Source of the DNA: CAYRGS01 sp964423875
GTDB lineage: Bacteria; UBA8248; JACPRG01; G963555815
NCBI GenBank assembly: GCA_964423875.1
Contig: CAYRGS010000078.1
Coordinates: 1 to 16,935 of the forward strand
Reading direction: 5' to 3'
Length of the DNA stretch: 16,935 bases
A program made the position numbers and the translations under genes. Positions 1-6,611 of this stretch are shown piece by piece (within the stretch, counting starts at the first letter, position 1; each line of letters opens with the position of its first letter). The notes under the pieces were generated by a model. It did not search any database. It was not told the origin of the DNA and saw only the letters and a program-made list of their open reading frames with translations.

Positions 1-1
1 C

Positions 2-343
2 CTGGAAACCATGGAAGAGATCCTGCCGGGGATCAAGAAGGTCATCCTGGACCAGCAAAAGAGCGGAGTCCTTCCCATCCTTCCGCTGGGGGACGTCGGC
101 AAGGCGCTCTTCGGCTCGAAGGAAACCCGGGTTGGATCTGTCGGAGGGATTAGACAAACAGAACCAAAGACAGAAAAAGAAATTGAAGGGGCAGTTTTTT
201 CTCGTATAAGAGCCATGCGCGCCTTGGGTAAAACGAAAATTAAGATCCAGGAAATTGCTGAGTCGCTGTCCCTTTCGGTAAAGGATGTCAACAGGGCTAT
301 TATTCGCCTAAAGAACAAAGGGATAAGAATATTCGGCAGGTAA
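2..343 (+). CDS. hflK: HflK C-terminal part fused to an HTH-like tail (5' partial)
   Basis: The reading frame is open from the window edge, so the gene starts upstream. The first ~40 residues, including TMEEILPGIKKVILD and GVLPILPLGD, look like the end of the SPFH-domain of HflK, the membrane protein that with HflC controls the FtsH protease. The family normally ends in a short, poorly conserved, often proline/glycine-rich tail. Here the frame continues for about 70 residues that are basic and helical, with IQEIAESLSLSVKDVNRAII resembling a helix-turn-helix. The DNA changes at about position 130 from GC-rich to clearly A-rich, which suggests that the tail came from a different source by recombination or insertion. 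The HflK assignment is from motif memory and is moderately sure. The HTH reading is weaker. The tail could also be an independent small gene starting at an internal ATG such as the one near 215. Confidence 0.55.
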   Translation: METMEEILPGIKKVILDQQKSGVLPILPLGDVGKALFGSKETRVGSVGGIRQTEPKTEKEIEGAVFSRIRAMRALGKTKIKIQEIAESLSLSVKDVNRAIIRLKNKGIRIFGR

Positions 344-509
344 TGAAAAATATCATCTCTACTCCGATTAAGTACGTTAACAAGACGTAGTGGGGTAAAT
401 TAGCCCGCCTTTCCCATATGGATGATAATTTTTGACACTCCGAAGGCCATTTTCTTGTGTAAAATAAAGGTGTTGGCCTCCCTGCGCCACCTCTGAGCAG
501 GGAAATTCA

Positions 510-848
510 ATGGGTGAAGCGAAAAAGAGGCCGTTGAGACTCCATTTCGACCGTCTCCTCAGGCTGGAGTTTCATGGAGCCAAGGTCACGAGTGACACCA
601 GTTTGCTTGCCTATCGTGAGTTGGATGAGGTGTTGGGGCTAACGACACTTCGGGAAAAGCCGATTAAGATCGGTGCGAAGATGGTTACCCACGCCCGGTA
701 CATCAACTCCCAGATGACCGAAGTGGCGGTGTCGCGGCTGAAGAGCTTGTCGATCAGGCCGTTGGGATCGCGGAAGTGGACCTCGGCCCCGTGCGTCGGG
801 TTCCGCCAAGCCGGCTCCTCGACCGCGTCTGCGTCCTCGAGCAGGTAG
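510..848 (+). pseudogene. IS1380-family transposase remnant, middle deleted
   Basis: Residues 1-46 (MGEAKKRPLRLHFDR, then LLAYRELDEVLGLTT) match the start of IS1380-type transposases. Residues 47-76 (REKPIKIGAKMVTHARY, then QMTEVAVSR) match their C-terminal end. A full transposase of this family is over 400 residues, so the whole catalytic DDE core is missing. The two ends are joined in frame at about position 648. Real transposase sequence stops at about 737; the rest of the frame to 848 is the antisense of the neighbouring VOC gene. A TTGACA box at 432-437 and TAAAAT at 460-465 lie upstream but are 22 nt apart, too far for a good promoter. I could not define terminal inverted repeats. The product cannot be an active transposase. 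The family call is fairly sure. Confidence 0.72.
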
Positions 849-1069
849 CCGACATGGTGGACCCCCGTGGCCGCTTCACCGTTGCCACCGTTGCCACCGC
901 TGTCCATGAGGGCCAGCTCAGTCCGGCCGTCCCGGCATCCCAAGAGGACCAGACCGGATTGAGGCCGCTCGAACACCTGGAGTCCCAGGAGGTTGGAATA
1001 GAAATCGACCGACCGCTCAAGTTCGGTGACGCGAAGCGCCAATTGCCCCACTTCTTTAAACCGGATCAT
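611..1069 (-). CDS. VOC/glyoxalase-family protein, probably damaged, chimeric C-terminus
   Basis: The first ~112 residues have the vicinal-oxygen-chelate pattern. An opening strand with LERSVDFYSNLLGLQVFERP is followed by TELALM, then GVHHVGYLLEDADAV and FRDPNGLIDKLFS. Members are metal-dependent glyoxalases, dioxygenases or resistance proteins. Substrate cannot be told here. Of the usual metal ligands, the first His is Gln (VGQLALRV) and the final Glu region reads LIDKLF, so activity is doubtful. The helix normally found between DADAV and THGAEVHFRDP appears to be missing, about 10-15 residues. After about position 740 the frame runs into the antisense of the IS1380 remnant, adding ~34 foreign residues and a borrowed stop at 611. 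A good AGGGAG ribosome site precedes the ATG at 1069. The gene is divergent from the ThDP enzyme, 53 bp away. Confidence 0.6.
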   Translation of the reverse strand: MIRFKEVGQLALRVTELERSVDFYSNLLGLQVFERPQSGLVLLGCRDGRTELALMDSGGNGGNGEAATGVHHVGYLLEDADAVEEPAWRNPTHGAEVHFRDPNGLIDKLFSRDTATSVIWELMYRAWVTIFAPILIGFSRSVVSPNTSSNSR

Positions 1070-1122
1070 CTCGACTCCCTTTCAAACATTCACCGATCCC
1101 GATTGCCGGAGCATTCCAAGAC

Positions 1123-2832
1123 ATGACCGCTCGGAGAACATGGACCGCCGGACAGGCCGTCGTCGAGGCCCTGAAGGCCCAGAGCGTGCGCGTGGTCTTC
1201 GGCCTGCCGGGCCGGCACGTCTTCCCCATCTACGACGCCCTTCGCGATTCCCCCATCCGGCACGTGGGCGTCCTCCAGGAATCCGCCGCCGCCCAGATGG
1301 CCGACGCCTACGGCCGACTCACCGGCTGGGCCGGCGTCTGCCTGTTCACCGGCGGACCCGGGGCGACCAACACCCTCACCGCCATGGCCCAAGCCTACGA
1401 CGCCGCCTCGCCGGTCGTCCAGATCGCGGGCACCGTGCCCCGGGGGGCGCCTCCGGAAGTCTTTCACGGCGTCGGCCGGCCGGATTTTCTGACCCGCGCC
1501 TTTCGAGACGTAACCAAATGGACGGCCCGTATCGATTCGGTCGAGGGCGTCTTTCCGGTGTTACACCGAGCCTTCCACGAGGCCCAAGCCGGAAGACCCG
1601 GGCCGGTCTTCGTGGAAGTTCCCCTGGACGTCCTCAAGCTGCCGCCCACCACCCTCTCCTCGCTTCCCGAGCTCTCGCCCCGGGAGATTCGTCCGGTCCG
1701 CCCTCCCCGACAGGCGATTCGGGATATCGCCGGAGGGCTTCTCCGGGCCCGCCGACCCGTCGTCTTCGCCGGCAAGGGCGTCCTACGGGACGGGGCCGCC
1801 GCGGAGGTGGCCTCCCTGGCCGAGGCCCTGGGAGCGCCGGTCGTCGTCGCCCGCGACACCCTGGGCGCGATCCCCGCCCGCCACGCATGGTCCGCAGGCT
1901 ACCTCTGCTTCTGGAGCACGGATCCCTGGGTGAAGACCGTCCTTCGGGCGGCCGACGCCGTCTTCGTGGCGGGCCTGCGGGCGGAAAGCGCCTTCTGGAG
2001 GCAGGTGGTCGCTCAAACCGGGACCGCGTCCAGGTTTTTCCTGGGGACGGACGTTAAACGCCGCCGCCTCGAAGGCGCCCGGGTCGCCGAAAACAGTCAT
2101 CTCGGCCGGGGCCTCGGGGCGCTCCTCGAAGCGATCCGGGAAGAGGGCCCGCGGGGTTCGGGCTGGGACGAAAAAGGGTTCCGAAAGGGCTGCGAGGCCG
2201 TCCGCCACCACCTTCAGGCCCACGTCCGCCGCTTTTCCCGCCGCCGGCCGGGCCGGATCCACCAGGGATGGGCCGTGAAGGAAATCTTCCGGACACTGCC
2301 CGAGGCGGGCATCTTCGTCTCCGACGTCTGCCACGCCAGCTACTGGGCCTGGAAGCTCACGCCCGCCCCGCACGTTGCGTCCTTTCAGCATTCGGGTGTG
2401 TGGAGCGGGATGGGGTTCGGCCTTCCCGCGGCGGCCGCGGCCAAGCTCTGCCACCCGGAGCGGCCCGTCGTCGCCATGGTGGGCGACGGGGGTCTCTGGA
2501 TGTCCCTGGCCGATTTTCCGACGCTGGTCCGCCAGGGCCTCCCCGTGGTCCTGGTGGTGATGAACGACGCGCATTTTGGGATGGTCCGCCAGTTTCAGCT
2601 CGAGGACTTCGGTCGGACATTCGAAGACCGCACTCCCGTCCAGGACTTCGCGGCGCTGGCCGAAGCCATGGGGGGCCTGGGACTCCGCGTGGATTCCCCG
2701 GCCGGGTTCGTTCCCGCCCTTCGGCGCGGGCTGGCCTCGGACCGCCCCTGCATCCTCGATCTCAAGTGCGCCCACGACGACCCCTACCCTGATTGGAGCA
2801 CGGTCGCGAACCATCTGCCGCGTCCTCGCTGA
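1123..2832 (+). CDS. Thiamine-diphosphate-dependent enzyme, acetolactate synthase superfamily
   Basis: This 569-residue protein has the three-domain order of ThDP decarboxylases and synthases. An N-terminal Pyr domain carries the catalytic glutamate (E53 in VGVLQESAAAQMADAYGR) and the FTGGPGATN loop. A central domain follows at about 190-340 (RRPVVFAGKGV). The C-terminal PP domain has the Mg-ThDP motif from G454-D455-G456 to N481-D482. Family members use 2-keto acids; acetolactate synthase, glyoxylate carboligase and related lyases share this plan. No regulatory-subunit gene (ilvN) or ilvC is adjacent, which argues against a biosynthetic acetolactate synthase, and the exact substrate is open. 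The ATG at 1123 has only a weak GGAG about 12 nt upstream. The gene is intact and stands alone, divergent from the VOC gene. The superfamily is certain; the specific function is not. Confidence 0.85.
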   Translation: MTARRTWTAGQAVVEALKAQSVRVVFGLPGRHVFPIYDALRDSPIRHVGVLQESAAAQMADAYGRLTGWAGVCLFTGGPGATNTLTAMAQAYDAASPVVQIAGTVPRGAPPEVFHGVGRPDFLTRAFRDVTKWTARIDSVEGVFPVLHRAFHEAQAGRPGPVFVEVPLDVLKLPPTTLSSLPELSPREIRPVRPPRQAIRDIAGGLLRARRPVVFAGKGVLRDGAAAEVASLAEALGAPVVVARDTLGAIPARHAWSAGYLCFWSTDPWVKTVLRAADAVFVAGLRAESAFWRQVVAQTGTASRFFLGTDVKRRRLEGARVAENSHLGRGLGALLEAIREEGPRGSGWDEKGFRKGCEAVRHHLQAHVRRFSRRRPGRIHQGWAVKEIFRTLPEAGIFVSDVCHASYWAWKLTPAPHVASFQHSGVWSGMGFGLPAAAAAKLCHPERPVVAMVGDGGLWMSLADFPTLVRQGLPVVLVVMNDAHFGMVRQFQLEDFGRTFEDRTPVQDFAALAEAMGGLGLRVDSPAGFVPALRRGLASDRPCILDLKCAHDDPYPDWSTVANHLPRPR

Positions 2833-2844
2833 AGTCCAGGAAGA

Positions 2845-3164
2845 GGGCGTCCCGGCCGCGAGGCCCTGCGCGGTGGACTCGGCCCAGATCCGGTTCACCT
2901 GGGAGAGGGTCCGTCCCCGGAGAAGGCTTTCCTTCCCGGCTGGAATGCGGACATCGCCTGACACCGAGTCCAGCGTGAGAAACGTAAGGGTCTTTTCAAA
3001 CGGGCCCTCGGCGAAAAGCTGGACCTGGGAATGCTGGTCCTCCATCCCGACGGCGGTCAGGGGCGTCAAGCCGGCGAAGACCTCCCTCCCCTTCAGGTCC
3101 CCGCGTTTTCCCAGGCTCCCGGCCCAACCGCCCCCTTCATCATGAGGCGAAAATCGAACTTCAC
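2845..3164 (-). pseudogene. pgi: Glucose-6-phosphate isomerase remnant, internal deletion
   Basis: Read on the minus strand, a GTG at 3164 opens with KFDFRLMMKGAVGP, which resembles the N-terminus of bacterial Pgi. About 35-40 bases later, in another frame, it continues as WAGSLGKRGDLKGREVFAGL (from 3126), then TPLTAVGMEDQHSQVQLFAE and GPFEKTLTFLTLD. This is the conserved C-terminal third of Pgi, with the DQHSQVQL block. The middle ~300 residues, with most active-site residues, are gone. The last stretch (DQPGVE signature) is also lost, because the remnant stops near 2845, just past the end of the ThDP gene. Pgi interconverts glucose-6-phosphate and fructose-6-phosphate. This copy cannot do so. 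The C-terminal match is strong; the N-terminal match is shorter and less sure. Confidence 0.7.
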
Positions 3165-3251
3165 CGGCGGCCGACCCTCCCCCATCCCCGAGTCAGATGG
3201 ACGCTATCGCCGGACGCGAAGCGAGTGTTTCGCCCCCGCCGATCGAGCGGA

Positions 3252-3368
3252 GCGGACGGTCCGGGCCAGGAGATCATCAAGACCAACGACGTGTTTCTCG
3301 CCGAGGACGGCCTGATATACGCCCTCGACCGCTTGAACGGTTTGGACATCCTCGAATTCACGGGATAA
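3252..3368 (+). pseudogene. C-terminal fragment of an LVIVD-repeat-like beta-propeller protein
   Basis: In the frame ending at the TAA 3366-3368 the translation runs GPGQEIIKTNDVFLAEDG, then LIYALDRLNGLDILEFTG and stop. This is the usual last repeat of LVIVD/YVTN-type secreted propeller proteins (pattern TNDVxxDxxGLIYxxDRxxGLDILEF). No start codon, signal peptide or earlier repeat is present upstream, where the pgi remnant lies on the opposite strand. I read it as the surviving 3' end of a lost gene. The match is from motif memory over about 35 residues. Confidence 0.5.
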
Positions 3369-3630
3369 GTCGACACCCAGAAGAGCGCTTGAATGTTGGG
3401 ACGCCATTCCGCCGCACCGAACCCTACTTTCTCGCCATCCATAGAGGCTAATTGTTAGGACGTCCCTGTGTGGGCGCTTTTCATTGGAGACACTGTCGGA
3501 CAGACACCACCGTGTCGCGCCGCCAGCGGCGCCCCGTTTTTAAAATGTCAGTCCCCCCCACACGGACGGCTACCCTTTACCGACACTCGATGGGGGCCTC
3601 GATCAGATTTTGTACAGACATAGAGGGTGC
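3369..3630. other. Noncoding decayed stretch
   Basis: I see no convincing gene here. The DNA is of mixed composition. It contains short inverted repeats such as CTGTC-G-GACAG near 3494-3504 and the GC hairpin listed separately. On the minus strand it reads GGGGGGGACTGACATTTTAA, a kind of sequence often seen near mobile-element remains. I could not identify an element. Confidence 0.3.
3517..3541 (+). terminator. Possible intrinsic terminator
   Basis: A hairpin GCGCCG-CCAG-CGGCGC (3517-3532) is followed after CCCG by five Ts (3537-3541). It could have ended the lost LVIVD gene's transcript. The stem is short and the evidence is modest. Confidence 0.35.
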
Positions 3631-3653
3631 CACTGGCAGCTAGCCTGCCAGTG
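3631..3653. repeat. Perfect 9-bp palindromic hairpin
   Basis: CACTGGCAG (3631-3639), spacer CTAGC, CTGCCAGTG (3645-3653) form a perfect stem-loop. It lies 30 bp beyond the stop of the D-2-hydroxyacid dehydrogenase on the minus strand and may shape the end of that transcript. No T-run follows on that side. The form is like interspersed palindromes found between genes in many genomes; copy number elsewhere is unknown. Confidence 0.6.
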
Positions 3654-3682
3654 TCTCCCTTTATCTTTGTGAGAAATCGGGG

Positions 3683-4711
3683 CTATCCGGGGATGCCGAA
3701 CCGCTCCCGCCAGCGCGGCAAAGCCTCGGGGTTCTTGAGGTAGCGGGGGACCTCGCCCCGAAAAGTGGACAGGAGGTTTTCGGCGGCAGCCCGGACCATG
3801 CTTCGCAAGGCACCCTCCGTCAGCCAGGCGAAGTGCGGCGTCAGGACGGCGTTGGTCAGCGACCTCAGCGGGTGATCCATCGCGGGGGGCTCCCGGCGGA
3901 AGACGTCCAGCGCTGCCCCGGCGATCCACCCCTCTCGGAGCGCGCGGACCACGGCGTCCTCGTCCACGATCTCTCCCCGCGAGGTGTTCACAAGATAGGC
4001 CGTGGGCTTCATCCGGCGCAGGGCTTCCTCGCCGATGAGGTCGTGGGCTTGCGGGGTGACAACCAGGTGAAGGGTGACGACATCTGAGCGCTCGAGGAGG
4101 GCGTCCAGGCCGACGGCCTCCACGCCCGCGGCGCGGAAGACATCTTCCGGAACGAAGGGATCGTGGGCAATCACGCACCCGGCCCATCCGGTGAGCCTTT
4201 GGGCGAGGGCTTGGCCGATCCGCCCGAATCCGACGATCCCCACCGTAAGGTCGCCCAGGCCGGCGGGCATCCAATCGGCCCCCCGCCAGCCGCCCGCGCG
4301 CAAGAAGTCCCGAGACTGGTCCAGGCGCTTGACGAGGTTCAGCATCAGGGTCAGGGTGTACTCGCAAACCGATTCGACGTTCTCGGGGACGGGGGTGTAC
4401 CCGACCAGCACGCCGGCCTCGGTGGCGGCTTCGACATCGATCTTTTCTGTCCCGATTCCGTATTTCGACAGGGTCCGAAGGTTCGGGCAGGACTCGAAGA
4501 GCTTTCGCGTATACCTCTCCCGGGACGCGCCCATCACGGCGTCGGCGTCGCGGGCCATCTCGGCAAGCTGGTCCTCATCGTAGCAAGGCCGGGTCGTCTC
4601 CCAGTTAGGGACGCCCAGGATCAACTCGCAACCGGCGTCTTCGAGCGCCTGGTGGGTCTCGAGGGTTGTGTCCCAAGGCTCATTGATGAGGACCTTCCAT
4701 TTCGCGGGCAC
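3683..4711 (-). CDS. D-2-hydroxyacid dehydrogenase (NAD-dependent, SerA/phosphoglycerate dehydrogenase-like)
   Basis: This 342-residue cytosolic enzyme should reduce a 2-keto acid to a D-2-hydroxy acid, or the reverse, with NAD(H). The Rossmann motif is GIVGFGRIGQ (G161, G163, G166). The catalytic set is complete: R245 in NTSRGEIVDEDA, E274 in DVFRREPP, and H293 in TPHFAWLTEGA. The substrate-side loop has SKYGIGTEKIDVEAATEAGV. There is no ACT or other regulatory domain, so it is the short form, unlike many SerA enzymes. The start is a GTG at 4711, chosen because AGGAGG stands 4 nt before it and the first residues fit the family. It is divergent from the IorA-like gene with 77 bp between the starts. 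That may mean shared control and a linked keto-acid or D-acid pathway. The exact substrate is not visible. Confidence 0.85.
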   Translation of the reverse strand: MPAKWKVLINEPWDTTLETHQALEDAGCELILGVPNWETTRPCYDEDQLAEMARDADAVMGASRERYTRKLFESCPNLRTLSKYGIGTEKIDVEAATEAGVLVGYTPVPENVESVCEYTLTLMLNLVKRLDQSRDFLRAGGWRGADWMPAGLGDLTVGIVGFGRIGQALAQRLTGWAGCVIAHDPFVPEDVFRAAGVEAVGLDALLERSDVVTLHLVVTPQAHDLIGEEALRRMKPTAYLVNTSRGEIVDEDAVVRALREGWIAGAALDVFRREPPAMDHPLRSLTNAVLTPHFAWLTEGALRSMVRAAAENLLSTFRGEVPRYLKNPEALPRWRERFGIPG

Positions 4712-4737
4712 AGGGCCTCCTGTTCCGGATGATGGGT

Positions 4738-4751
4738 CGGGCCTAGGCCCG
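4738..4751. promoter_or_regulatory. 14-bp perfect palindrome between divergent genes
   Basis: CGGGCCTAGGCCCG lies in the 77-bp gap between two divergent starts (4711 and 4789). Its place is right for a shared operator, but I see no clear -35/-10 pair, and GC-rich palindromes also arise by chance. Confidence 0.35.
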
Positions 4752-4788
4752 CGGATGGTACAAAAAGCCGCATTGAGGGGGATCGTAC

Positions 4789-5598
4789 GTGAACCAAGAC
4801 CGGATTAAAACCCTTCTGGCCCCCGCGGGTCGGGAGGTCGAACTGAATGGAATGGAGGCGCTCGTCCGGGGTCTCCTGGAATCCGGCGTCACTTACGCCA
4901 CCGGGTACCCGGGAGGTCCCGCATCCGTGGACAAAGCGCTCCTTCCCGTCCTGGAGTCGGCCGGACCGGCGTGCGGACTCCGCTTCGAGTGGTCCGTGAA
5001 CGAGGCGGTCCTAGCCGCGAAGGTGCTGGGCCGCGCGACGCTGACTCACAGCCGGGGCTTCGGCTTTATGAAGAACATCGGCCTGAACGTCCCCCTGGAC
5101 GCCCTGTCCACCATGTCGATCAAATCCACGTTCAATAGCGGGACGCTGTTCCTGGGGACCGCCGACCCGCAGCCCCACCGCTCGCAGACCGCCCAGGACA
5201 ACCGCTGCCTCCTGTCCTCGCTTCACGTCCCGCTGCTCGAACCGGGGTCCTCTCAGGAAGCCCTTCAAATGACCCGGAAGGCCCTCGATCTCTCGGAAAG
5301 GTACAGGTTCCCGTTCTTTATGCACATGAACCCGTTGGTCCTCGAATCCGAGGGGCCGGTTCGGCTGGGGGACCTCCCCCTCCCTCCCCTTCTGGGAACT
5401 CCGTCAGGTCTTCCACCGGCTGGCCGGAAGTGTTGCGTCGTATGGCTATCCCGTGATCATGGAAGCCGGACAACCCCCGAGACGTACCTCGATTCGCTCC
5501 TGGAATCTGCCGACGCCGCACCCTCCAATACCGCCTCACGCGTCGCCGATTTCATCCTGGACCTGGAAAAAACCCACGCCGAAGCCCGGCGGTCCTAA
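4789..5598 (+). CDS. Stand-alone N-terminal (Pyr) domain of indolepyruvate ferredoxin oxidoreductase alpha-like protein
   Basis: Residues ~18-190 match the start of IorA, the large subunit that oxidises aryl-pyruvates to acyl-CoA with ferredoxin. Visible are ELNGMEALVRGLLESGV, TGYPGGPAS, the glutamate E72 in EWSVNEAVLAAKV, FMKNIGLNVPLDAL and SQTAQDNR. Full IorA is about 600 residues, with a ThDP-binding domain and ferredoxin cysteines. This protein is 269 residues and has neither, so alone it should not bind ThDP. The frame between 5390 and 5478 is wrong. One extra C at 5386-5389 and one missing C at 5474-5478 would restore FWELRQVFHRLAGSVASYGY, then PVIMEAGQPPETYLD, running into LLESADAAPSNTASRVADF. 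The GTG start at 4789 has GAGGGGG 7 nt upstream. It heads a probable operon with the PyrK/PyrD-like genes, though the 149-bp gap holds a second possible promoter. Confidence 0.7.
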   Translation: MNQDRIKTLLAPAGREVELNGMEALVRGLLESGVTYATGYPGGPASVDKALLPVLESAGPACGLRFEWSVNEAVLAAKVLGRATLTHSRGFGFMKNIGLNVPLDALSTMSIKSTFNSGTLFLGTADPQPHRSQTAQDNRCLLSSLHVPLLEPGSSQEALQMTRKALDLSERYRFPFFMHMNPLVLESEGPVRLGDLPLPPLLGTPSGLPPAGRKCCVVWLSRDHGSRTTPETYLDSLLESADAAPSNTASRVADFILDLEKTHAEARRS

Positions 5599-5662
5599 CC
5601 CAAGCCTTACCCGCCCGCGCCCCGTCTGTACGCGGTCAATCCCGTCCAACGGACCGCCCTCC

Positions 5663-5691
5663 TTGACGGAAAGTCGCAATCAGTCTAAAAA
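5663..5691 (+). promoter_or_regulatory. Possible sigma70-type promoter before the pyrK-like gene
   Basis: TTGACG (5663-5668), a 17-nt spacer, and TAAAAA (5686-5691) lie 57 bp before the pyrK-like ATG, in a locally AT-richer patch. The -10 is imperfect. It would allow the pyrK-pyrD-PLP genes to be transcribed without the IorA-like gene. Confidence 0.4.
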
Positions 5692-5747
5692 CAATCCTTT
5701 ACTGATAAACTGCGGATCAAGGAGAGATCTCCAAGTAGAGGGACAGT

Positions 5748-6611
5748 ATGGCCGAAAGTTCGAATCAGTCGATCGCCACCCCCCCGTACGACCTCCCGCC
5801 GGAAGCTCGGTGGCGGGCGGAGGAAGGGCGGATAGTCCGGTGCGATCACATCGTGGAAAGATACTGGCTGCTGGAAATCGAGGCCCCGCATTCAGCCCGG
5901 TGGACGGGCGCGGGGCAGTTCGTCATGCTCCGGCCGAAGAAGGGGGACAGCCTGCTCCTCCCCCGCCCTTTCGACGTGTACCGGACGCACCCGGACCGGG
6001 GGACTTTCGAGGTCCTCATCAAGACCAAGGGACCCGGGACCGAAGCCCTCGCGGGCTTGAGGCCGGACACCTCGATCGATGTACTCGGCCCGTCCGGCGC
6101 CCGACTTGATCTCGCGAAATGCGCGCCGGGCGTCGGATTCATCGCCCGGGGGGCGGGCGTCACCCCCATGGCCCGTATCGCCCAGGAATGTGCGGCGCTC
6201 GGCCTGCCCTGCCTTGGGCTGGTCTCGGCCCGGGAGGAGCGGCTCCTCCTGGGCGTAGCCGAATTGCGCGGCCTGGGGGCGGAAATTGTCACCGTGACCG
6301 ATGAGACGGGGGATTCGGCCGGAAAGCCGGCGGAAGTCATGGACGCCTGGCTCCAGGCGGGCCGCCTGGGCGCCCTGTTCACGTGCGGCTCCCGGCGGAT
6401 GGGGCGCTCGGTGCGGGACGCCACGGCGAACAGCGGGGTGCGCGGATTCGTCTTTCTGGAATACCGGATGGCCTGCGGCACGGGCGTCTGCGTCGGCTGC
6501 GCGGCCCCGCTCCTCGGCCCGGACGGGGGCTTCCGCTACGGCCTCGTTTGCATGGAGGGCCCGGCCTTCCCGGCGGAGTCCGTCATTCTGGATTGGGGCA
6601 ATCACCCATGA
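5748..6611 (+). CDS. pyrK: Dihydroorotate dehydrogenase electron-transfer subunit-like (PyrK family, FAD and 2Fe-2S)
   Basis: This 287-residue flavoprotein belongs to the ferredoxin-reductase fold. An FAD domain (about 22-120) has GQFVMLRP and LPRPFDVY. An NAD-side domain (about 125-235) follows. The C-terminal 2Fe-2S cluster has all four cysteines (C243, C248, C251, C268 in ACGTGVCVGCAAPL and YGLVCMEGP). PyrK carries electrons between the flavin of class 1B PyrD and NAD. Two differences from typical PyrK are visible. The RPFS-type FAD motif has Asp (RPFD), and the usual glycine-rich GGGxGxAPL loop reads ARGAGVTPM. These may change cofactor use. GAGGGA ends 4 nt before the ATG. The stop overlaps the next start (ATGA), so it is translationally coupled to the pyrD-like gene. 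Paralogous function outside pyrimidine synthesis is possible. Confidence 0.8.
   Translation: MAESSNQSIATPPYDLPPEARWRAEEGRIVRCDHIVERYWLLEIEAPHSARWTGAGQFVMLRPKKGDSLLLPRPFDVYRTHPDRGTFEVLIKTKGPGTEALAGLRPDTSIDVLGPSGARLDLAKCAPGVGFIARGAGVTPMARIAQECAALGLPCLGLVSAREERLLLGVAELRGLGAEIVTVTDETGDSAGKPAEVMDAWLQAGRLGALFTCGSRRMGRSVRDATANSGVRGFVFLEYRMACGTGVCVGCAAPLLGPDGGFRYGLVCMEGPAFPAESVILDWGNHP

Noticed and set aside
1783..3069. 428-residue minus-strand open frame overlapping the ThDP gene
   Set aside because: Only its first ~80 residues are protein-like, and those are the pgi remnant. The rest is antisense of a well-supported gene in GC-rich DNA, where long false frames are common.
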